NCBI GenBank assembly: GCA_028684695.1
Contig: JAQUFK010000002.1
Coordinates: forward strand, 1 to 37,295
DNA: 37,295 bases
Direction: 5' to 3'
DNA from: Methanosarcinaceae archaeon
Lineage (GTDB): Archaea > Halobacteriota > Methanosarcinia > Methanosarcinales > Methanosarcinaceae
Part shown: in pieces, positions 32,206 through 37,295 of the stretch
How positions within the stretch are numbered: position 1 is the stretch's first letter
Layout: the number at the start of each line of letters is the position of its first letter
The notes under the pieces: model-generated
Seen by the model: only the letters and a program-made list of their open reading frames with translations
What the model was told of the DNA's origin: nothing
The model's database searches: none
Made by a program: the position numbers and the translations under genes

Positions 32206-32255
32206 AAACTACTCCTGAGCTAAAGTCTCAGGGGTTTTACGCTGCGTACTATAAA
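32206..32255 (-). mobile_element. 50-bp hairpin element, copy 3 (IS200/IS605 right-end-like)
   Basis: On the plus strand CTCCTGAG and CTCAGGGG flank a loop CTAAAGT, followed by TTTTACGCTGCGT and TATAAA. It matches copy 1 at 45 of 50 positions with no gap, while the flanks on both sides are unrelated. A TATATAAATATA lies about 20 bp upstream on the plus strand. Confidence 0.55.
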
Positions 32256-32292
32256 TCCTGAAGCTTGTCTTCTTTTTTTAATATTCAGAAGC

Positions 32293-33093
32293 TCAGAAAA
32301 AACTTGCTGTAGGCAGAAGGTGCGGAAGAATTCCAAACAGGAAAACGTTTATGAATCCATGTAAAAGCGTGATAAAAAAAAGGTTTCTTGTTTTCTGGAA
32401 GGTATACCCAATAATAAGTCCTACAAAAGCCGTATAGCACATTTCGTATGGAGTTCCGTAACCCGAGTGCATAAACCCGAATAAAAGGCTTGTTAAAATC
32501 AGACCTTTTTTTGCTCCTAAGCTTTCTTCTAGTCTGGTTTGGAGAATCGACCTGAAGATAATTTCTTCTATTAAGCCTACAAAAAGGACCATTATAATTG
32601 TGAGTTTGAGTATATTTATAATAGAAAGATTGGGAATGAGAGCAGCTGCATGAAGGATGGAATATTCGCCGTATCCGAGCAAAAAACCGAAAGGAATTGC
32701 TAGGATTGTAAGAGTACAATTTCTTTTTTTGTTGAAAATGAGTCCCATTTGCTCTCTGGATAAATGCTGAGCTCTTAAAACCAGAGCCACCGGGATTGCA
32801 AGTGTTCCGTAGATAAAGAGAAATGAATATAATGTAGCCTCAAAAAAAACAGGGATTGAAAGGTTTATTAGGCGCAGGAGAGGCAAGAGGGTCAGAGCTT
32901 GATGGATCCTGTTTATCTGTCTATTTTTGATAAAGGCTGTAGAAAAGGTAAGCGCAACTACTATCCCCACATGCATCCAAGTTGTAGCCCCAACCTCTCC
33001 AATAAAAAGCAGACTTTCGGCAAAGGCAATGAAAAAGATGGGAATTGCAATTAAGAGATTTTCATTTTGGAAGTCCAGCTTTTCAGGAGGCAT
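32293..33093 (-). CDS. CPBP-family intramembrane metalloprotease
   Basis: The product is 266 residues with about seven to eight hydrophobic helices. The CPBP (Abi/CAAX protease, PF02517) motifs are present: E-E-I-I-F-R (EExxxR), F-G-F-M-H-S-G (FxxxH), and a third His in L-L-H-G-F-I-N-V. The Glu and His residues form the metal-dependent active site within the membrane. It may process lipid-modified or surface proteins; the substrate is unknown. The start is ATG 33093, with GAGGGGGAT just upstream. This start overlaps the end of the DUF1616 gene by 11 nt, so the two are translationally coupled. A longer frame (33138) would overlap further and lacks a ribosome site. Confidence 0.9.
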   Translation of the reverse strand: MPPEKLDFQNENLLIAIPIFFIAFAESLLFIGEVGATTWMHVGIVVALTFSTAFIKNRQINRIHQALTLLPLLRLINLSIPVFFEATLYSFLFIYGTLAIPVALVLRAQHLSREQMGLIFNKKRNCTLTILAIPFGFLLGYGEYSILHAAALIPNLSIINILKLTIIMVLFVGLIEEIIFRSILQTRLEESLGAKKGLILTSLLFGFMHSGYGTPYEMCYTAFVGLIIGYTFQKTRNLFFITLLHGFINVFLFGILPHLLPTASFF

Positions 33094-34009
33094 TAATCCC
33101 CCTCGATTCGTTTTTTCTATCTCTAGCTTCCCCCACATTTATCCAAAGGTGTAAATCGCGATAGGGTTTGGTTTTTTCGGTCTCATTAAAGAGCAAAAAC
33201 TCAAGCTTCAGAGCTCTTCCCTCAAAAGGAGGATTAATCTTAAGGCTCCGCTCCCATGTCTCATTATGCCTAAGAGTTATAAAGGCCTGGTCTTCTGGAA
33301 TTTCGAGGGAGACGTTTTCAAGCCTTAAGTCCATTGTGTAATTAAGGGTTCTGTATTCGTGATTCACAATTCCTACTATAACGGTTCTGCTTTCTCCTAG
33401 TAGGTACTCTGTTGGATAGTTGTCCGCCATTCCTTCTGGGCCTAAGATGTAAAATTCCGTGAAATGCTCCCCTTCCTTAGGGGAGACTATGACATAAAAA
33501 AGGGTCACGCCTGAAGCTAGAATGGATAGGACCAAAAGAAGTGTAAGCATTTTGTCGATTTTTGATTCAGGCTTTTCCAAAACTTCAGCCTTAAGAGCCA
33601 GCCAGTATGTTTTGAAGGAAATTTCAAAAGCTTTTTTCCCTTCTGGGAGATTTTTCCTTCTCCAGCCTGCAATTGCGCACATGAGGAGGGTAAAACTCGA
33701 AAGGCAAAAGAGTATTGGAAAAAGCCTGATTCCCCAAGGCGTGTAGTTAAGCCCCAAGCCTATAAGGGGTACAATTGCTATGTTCAGCCCAAAAGAGAGC
33801 GCAACTCTCTCAATTCCATCCAATTCCTTTTCCGAAATAAACAGGGCTGCTGTTAGCGCATAACCAGGAAGAAAGAGGACTAGGGGCAGGCCAAGTGCTG
33901 TCCGTATAACTGTATCGTTTAGGCCCGGTACTAGCAAGAATAAATTTGTTAAAAGCACCAGGCATACAACGCCCAGTAGATCCGATGGAATTGTTCTGTT
34001 TCCTCTCAT
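33083..34009 (-). CDS. DUF1616 membrane protein
   Basis: The product is 308 residues. It has four N-terminal membrane helices (about 10-30, 37-58, 70-90 and 95-115) with F-L-P-G-Y-A-L-T-A-A-L-F between the second and third, and a fifth helix at about 153-173. An extracytoplasmic beta-type domain with several N-x-T/S sequons and G-I-V-N-H-E follows. This layout is that of archaeal DUF1616 proteins, found near surface-glycan and S-layer-related genes; function unknown. No strong ribosome site precedes the ATG. It is coupled with the CPBP protease gene downstream, a pairing that suggests joint action on an exported substrate. Confidence 0.88.
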   Translation of the reverse strand: MRGNRTIPSDLLGVVCLVLLTNLFLLVPGLNDTVIRTALGLPLVLFLPGYALTAALFISEKELDGIERVALSFGLNIAIVPLIGLGLNYTPWGIRLFPILFCLSSFTLLMCAIAGWRRKNLPEGKKAFEISFKTYWLALKAEVLEKPESKIDKMLTLLLVLSILASGVTLFYVIVSPKEGEHFTEFYILGPEGMADNYPTEYLLGESRTVIVGIVNHEYRTLNYTMDLRLENVSLEIPEDQAFITLRHNETWERSLKINPPFEGRALKLEFLLFNETEKTKPYRDLHLWINVGEARDRKNESRGINAS

Positions 34010-34497
34010 TTAGTGTCAACAGGGGTATATATTTTATACCGGTTCCTCTTTTTATAGGACAGTTTATAAAAAGGGGGTTTTCAATTAAAAAGGTTTTTGA
34101 TTCCCCTGAGAAGCTTTTTTATTTTTTTAATTTCTTCGTTTTTCTTTTATCTTTGTATCTTTTTGTCCTTAAACTTTTTTTTGTTTGGGAGGACAAAAGG
34201 GGCCTTAATTTTCCAGTTTTTCATCTCTTTTTAGCTCGATTGCAAAATGCCCTTTAAGGTTTTCCATTCTCGAAAAAGAAGGGGTACTATCGTATTTTTC
34301 TATCAAACTCCCTCCTCTAATTTATTCCAAATTGCTTTTGCTTGCCTTGGGAAGATCTTATAATTTTTAATAAGTATGTTTATATGCGATGCGCACCAAT
34401 TTATTTTAAATTGTGAGACGTATTATTAGCACGAATCATATATATTTATAATTATTATATAGATTGTGCATCTTTTGGGGAAAAGGGGGAGAGGCAC
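34010..34497. other. AT-rich intergenic region
   Basis: A 488-bp stretch without a convincing gene. It is T-rich between 34080 and 34200. A plus-strand frame here overlaps the DUF1616 gene and was rejected. Near the end, TATATATTTATAATTA (about 34438-34455) is a good TATA-type promoter for the short frame and glycan genes that follow. Confidence 0.55.
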
Positions 34498-34584
34498 TTG
34501 GACTTAGCTTCAAACCAGATACAGCTCACTTTAATTCTTAATATCATTGAGGAAAAAATAGCTCAGGATATTTAGGCCTCATAA
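34498..34584 (+). CDS. Possible short peptide with amber codon, upstream of the glycan genes
   Basis: TTG at 34498 lies 5 nt after a strong GGGGGAGAGG purine-rich ribosome site. The frame gives 25 residues (amphipathic I-Q-L-T-L-I-L-N-I-I-E-E-K-I), then TAG (34573-34575), Ala, Ser and TAA. If TAG is read as pyrrolysine, the peptide is 28 residues. It ends 43 bp before the deacetylase ATG and in another frame. It could be a leader peptide, a gene remnant or chance. Confidence 0.3.
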
Positions 34585-34627
34585 CCAAAAAATTCGCTTG
34601 GAAGAGGCTTTGAGTTGCGTGAGTATC

Positions 34628-35623
34628 ATGGATAACAATTTGTCCATTACAGTTGATATTGAAGACTGGTATCATATTCCTTCCGTTTGTGGGTCTACAT
34701 TTTCTGTATACAGAGATGTAGAGGATTTTTTTGAGAAATGGGAAGGCAGGTATGATTACCTTACAGACCCTACAAAAAGAGTGCTTGATCTGCTTGATGA
34801 GTTTAATGCAAAGGCTACATTTTTTATTGTTGCCGATATCGTTGAACACTATCCTGGCCTGCTCGAATCCATCGTATCTCGAGGGCATGAAATTGCCTGC
34901 CATGGGTTGCACCATGCTTGCGTAATTGATCCGAATACAAAAAAAGCTCTACTAAGTCCTGAGGAATTTGAAAAAAGAACCTTAAAAGCTAAGAGAATTC
35001 TTGAAAAGCTAAGCGGAGAAAAAATATTGGGTTATCGGGCTCCAAATGCCTTTGTTGGGGGCTGGATGCTAGATTCCCTTGAAAAAATCGGCTTTAAATA
35101 TGATTCTTCGGTTTGTGTAAATTCAATTTATAACAAAACTGATTCTTCGCTTAAAGGAGTGTCTACATTTCCTTATCATCCCGAACCAAACGGTTTAACG
35201 CCTGCTTGTGAAACTTCTCACAGACAGCTTGTAGAATTTCCTTGGGCTTACTATGATTTTTGCGGCTTTAAAATTCCCACCTCAGGAGGTCCAATGTTGA
35301 GATTTCTTGGAGCTAATATGATATTAAAAGGGCTTAAGCAGAGCTTAAAGAGAGGAAATACGGTTTTTTATTTTCATTCTATTGATCTTTCGCCTGAAGT
35401 CTTTCCCAATGTCGGAAATGGAAGGCCTATGTACTGGGCTATAAAAGGCAAGTTGATTGAAAATCGAATTCGACATATTTTAAGTAATTTAAATAATGTG
35501 AACTTTATTCCTCTTAATGCTTGCTCAGATTTACAGGGCACAGACTTTGAATTTTCAAAACTTATTCCACAGCGTTCTTACGTTGATTTGCCAAATATTG
35601 AGACAAAATATTCTGAAGAATGA
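34628..35623 (+). CDS. Polysaccharide deacetylase (NodB-type)
   Basis: The product is 331 residues. It is of the carbohydrate esterase 4 fold: D10-I-E-D13-W at the start supplies the catalytic and metal-binding Asp, H92-G-L-H-H96 supplies the metal His pair, R-A-P-N is the third motif, and F-Y-F-H-S-I-D is near the end. It removes acetyl groups from amino-sugar polymers or lipid-linked sugars. V-D-I-E-D-W and the domain order match the exopolysaccharide-associated subgroup. No signal peptide is seen, so it may be cytosolic or membrane-peripheral. ATG 34628, with GTGAG 4 nt upstream, is chosen over TTG 34598. GC is lower than in the housekeeping part of the window. Confidence 0.88.
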   Translation: MDNNLSITVDIEDWYHIPSVCGSTFSVYRDVEDFFEKWEGRYDYLTDPTKRVLDLLDEFNAKATFFIVADIVEHYPGLLESIVSRGHEIACHGLHHACVIDPNTKKALLSPEEFEKRTLKAKRILEKLSGEKILGYRAPNAFVGGWMLDSLEKIGFKYDSSVCVNSIYNKTDSSLKGVSTFPYHPEPNGLTPACETSHRQLVEFPWAYYDFCGFKIPTSGGPMLRFLGANMILKGLKQSLKRGNTVFYFHSIDLSPEVFPNVGNGRPMYWAIKGKLIENRIRHILSNLNNVNFIPLNACSDLQGTDFEFSKLIPQRSYVDLPNIETKYSEE

Positions 35624-35761
35624 GGCCTCCCAATAAATATTCTCTGGAATGGGCAGCTTTCTAGAAAAAGCACAGTTCCTCTTCCTTTGATAAAATTAAA
35701 ACGCTTTCTAATAAAATATCCCTCATTATTGAAATGAAGCTGTTTAATTCTGGTTGGTACA

Positions 35762-36247
35762 ATGAATCTTTATAATATATTTCTCTACTTGTTTTATCTT
35801 ATTGCACGAAGTGCTCCCTCCAGTAAACTAAGATTATTTGGATTAAAGAGGGTTAGTTATGTTAAACTTGGTAAAAATTGTTATCTTGGGCCAAGCATCA
35901 CAATAAGTCCTTTTGGAGGCGGAAGAACTTATTCAAAGAAATTAAATAAAGTATTTCTTACTCTTGGAAATCGAGTCGCAATAAGCCCTAATGTATCTTT
36001 TTTATGTTCGATGCACCCTGAAGATTCAAGGCTATCTAAAATATACGGAAAAATAAAGCCTATAATCGTAGAAGATGATGTATGGATTGGAGCTGGAGCA
36101 ATAATTCTTGCAGGGGTGACACTTCACAGTTGTTCTGTTATAGGGGCCGGGGCAGTAGTTACAAAAGATGTGCCTGAAAAAACTGTGGTTGTAGGAGTTC
36201 CTGCAAAATACCTAAAAGATATCCCTGATTTAGGGGGGCAAGCATGA
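35762..36247 (+). CDS. Hexapeptide-repeat acetyltransferase
   Basis: The product is 161 residues. The N-terminus is hydrophobic (I-F-L-Y-L-F-Y-L-I-A), followed by a left-handed beta-helix with hexapeptide repeats: L-G-K-N-C-Y-L-G-P-S-I, V-A-I-S-P-N-V-S-F, I-V-E-D-D-V-W-I-G-A-G-A-I-I-L-A-G-V and V-I-G-A-G-A-V-V-T-K-D-V. The end V-V-V-G-V-P-A-K-Y-L-K is characteristic of sugar O/N-acetyltransferases of the LacA/WbbJ type. The usual acceptor-site His may be in C-S-M-H-P-E. It probably acetylates a surface-glycan sugar. The start is ATG 35762, with only a weak ribosome site. Its TGA overlaps the next ATG (ATGA), coupling the two genes. Confidence 0.88.
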   Translation: MNLYNIFLYLFYLIARSAPSSKLRLFGLKRVSYVKLGKNCYLGPSITISPFGGGRTYSKKLNKVFLTLGNRVAISPNVSFLCSMHPEDSRLSKIYGKIKPIIVEDDVWIGAGAIILAGVTLHSCSVIGAGAVVTKDVPEKTVVVGVPAKYLKDIPDLGGQA

Positions 36248-37295
36248 AAAAAATTTTTGTCACAGATGGGCGCTCCCTTGCAGCATTAGCAATTATACGT
36301 TCATTTGGCGAAAAAGGCTTTGAAGTTCATTGCGGGGAGGACTTTAAGCACAATTTGTCTTCCTATTCTCGCTATATAAAAAAAAGAATTGTGTATCCCT
36401 CCTCGGCAACTCAGCCTTCACAGTTTATAGAATATTTGCTTGATTTAACAAAAAAGGAAAAATATGAGATGATTATTCCAGTTAGAGATGAAACCACAAT
36501 CTTATTAGCTAAACATAAAAACGCTTTCTTAAAACTTACTAGGCTTTATCTTGCTGATTATAATACTATTTTAAAATTTAGGGATAAAGGAAAAACTGTC
36601 AAACTTGCTCAGCAATATGGCATCCCGACTCCAAAAACCTATTTTCCAGAATCTCAAGGGATTGAGGAAATAAAGGAATCTGTAAGTTATCCTATATTAA
36701 TAAGAGCTAGAATTAGTTCTGGATCTCGGGGCATAATATATGTCAATTCGACAGAAGAATTTGATGAAGCATATAATTCAATAAAAAAGGAATATGGAGA
36801 ACCGCTGATTCAAGAGTATATATACAAAACTGGTTACAGTACTGCATGTATATTACTTGATGATACTCAAAAAGAAATTGCTTCTTTTTCATACAGAAGA
36901 ATTAAAGAATATCCCATCACGGGTGGGCCTACTGTTGTTGGTATAAGTAGTGAAGATTCAGAGGTTATATCGTATTCCCTTAAACTATTGAAGAGGATGA
37001 ACTGGAAAGGAGCAGCTGAAATTGAATATATCTTGGACCGCAATGGAAATCCTCTTTTGCTTGAAGTAAATCCTAGGTTCTGGATGCCTCTTAACTTATC
37101 TATAAAAGCTGGGGTTGATTTTCCTTATTTGATGTATCAATTGGCAATAGGGGAAAAGATTGGCAAGGTTACATCCTATAAAACTGGCCTTAAGTATAGA
37201 TGGGTACTGCCAAACGAAATCTTATGGCTTACCCAGACTTCTGATAAAATCAAGGGTATTAAGGAATTTTTTGATTTTGGGGATAAAAATACTTG
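36244..37295 (+). CDS. ATP-grasp enzyme, truncated by window edge
   Basis: The frame is open from ATG 36244 to the window end, at least 350 residues. The N-terminal pre-ATP-grasp domain opens K-K-I-F-V-T-D-G-R-S-L-A-A-L and resembles carbamoyl-phosphate-synthase-like ligases. The ATP-grasp part has K-T-V-K-L-A-Q-Q-Y-G-I-P-T-P-K, then S-Y-P-I-L-I-R-A-R-I-S-S-G-S-R-G, Q-E-Y-I and the metal-binding L-L-E-V-N-P-R-F-W. Such enzymes ligate a carboxylate to an amine. In glycan clusters they often add amino acids to sugars or build unusual residues. The exact substrate is unknown. It is coupled to the acetyltransferase gene by the ATGA overlap. Confidence 0.88.
   Translation, partial: MKKIFVTDGRSLAALAIIRSFGEKGFEVHCGEDFKHNLSSYSRYIKKRIVYPSSATQPSQFIEYLLDLTKKEKYEMIIPVRDETTILLAKHKNAFLKLTRLYLADYNTILKFRDKGKTVKLAQQYGIPTPKTYFPESQGIEEIKESVSYPILIRARISSGSRGIIYVNSTEEFDEAYNSIKKEYGEPLIQEYIYKTGYSTACILLDDTQKEIASFSYRRIKEYPITGGPTVVGISSEDSEVISYSLKLLKRMNWKGAAEIEYILDRNGNPLLLEVNPRFWMPLNLSIKAGVDFPYLMYQLAIGEKIGKVTSYKTGLKYRWVLPNEILWLTQTSDKIKGIKEFFDFGDKNT

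Noticed and set aside
33946-34257. Plus-strand 103-residue hydrophobic frame
   Set aside because: It begins antisense within the DUF1616 gene and its hydrophobicity comes from T-rich intergenic DNA.
34544-34915. Minus-strand 123-residue frame opposite the deacetylase
   Set aside because: Antisense to a gene with complete CE4 catalytic motifs.

Overview
The window looks like chromosome of a methanogenic archaeon of the Methanosarcina group. The evidence is the gene content (group II chaperonin, GatCAB, ribose-1,5-bisphosphate isomerase, FilR1-type regulators, PF07790 pilins, LarB/LarC), archaeal TATA boxes, GGAG-type ribosome binding sites, and stop-codon use. Of 40 complete genes, 22 end in TAA, 18 in TGA and none in TAG. 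One conserved gene, the UMP kinase, is interrupted by an in-frame TAG with perfect frame continuity. That pattern is expected where TAG is read as pyrrolysine.

Layout. 1-3267: 3' part of a thermosome gene, converging on a PAC2 protein and a DUF473-like protein, then a stand-alone pyruvate-kinase C-terminal-like protein. 3347-6949: a surface-appendage region with three tandem paralogous type IV pilins (+) and two secreted or pilin-like genes (-). 7139-10482: the gatCAB operon with promoter and terminator. 10495-17501: a nitrilase, an AT-rich polytopic membrane protein, small hypotheticals, a radical SAM enzyme, a pair of small winged-helix proteins and a 2[4Fe-4S] ferredoxin. 17502-19041: asd, with unusual tandem repeats upstream. 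19425-23990: a nickel-pincer-type cluster on the minus strand (LarC, LarB, a stand-alone LarC2-like paralogue and a 597-residue protein of unknown function). 24257-24958: pyrH with the amber codon. 25105-28109: an ABC export cassette (secreted accessory protein, FtsX/MacB permease, ATPase). 28139-33093: ribose-1,5-bisphosphate isomerase, a FilR1 regulator, a sugar-nucleotide epimerase, small membrane proteins and a CPBP protease. 33083-37295: a DUF1616 protein, then a surface-glycan-like set (polysaccharide deacetylase, hexapeptide acetyltransferase, ATP-grasp enzyme) running off the right edge.

Mobile-element traces are small. There are three 50-bp, indel-free copies of a hairpin element that resemble right ends of IS200/IS605 (TnpB) elements, and one longer relic of the same kind. 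No transposase gene is present. No tRNA, rRNA or CRISPR array was seen.

Points most worth a second look: the amber codon in pyrH; two genes whose only credible start is a CTG behind a strong GGAGGG site; the LarB/LarC cluster with a solo LarC2 paralogue and the 597-aa protein; the helically phased repeats upstream of asd; the mosaic pilin array; and the orphan IS-end elements. All homology calls are from recognition of sequence motifs; no database search was run.
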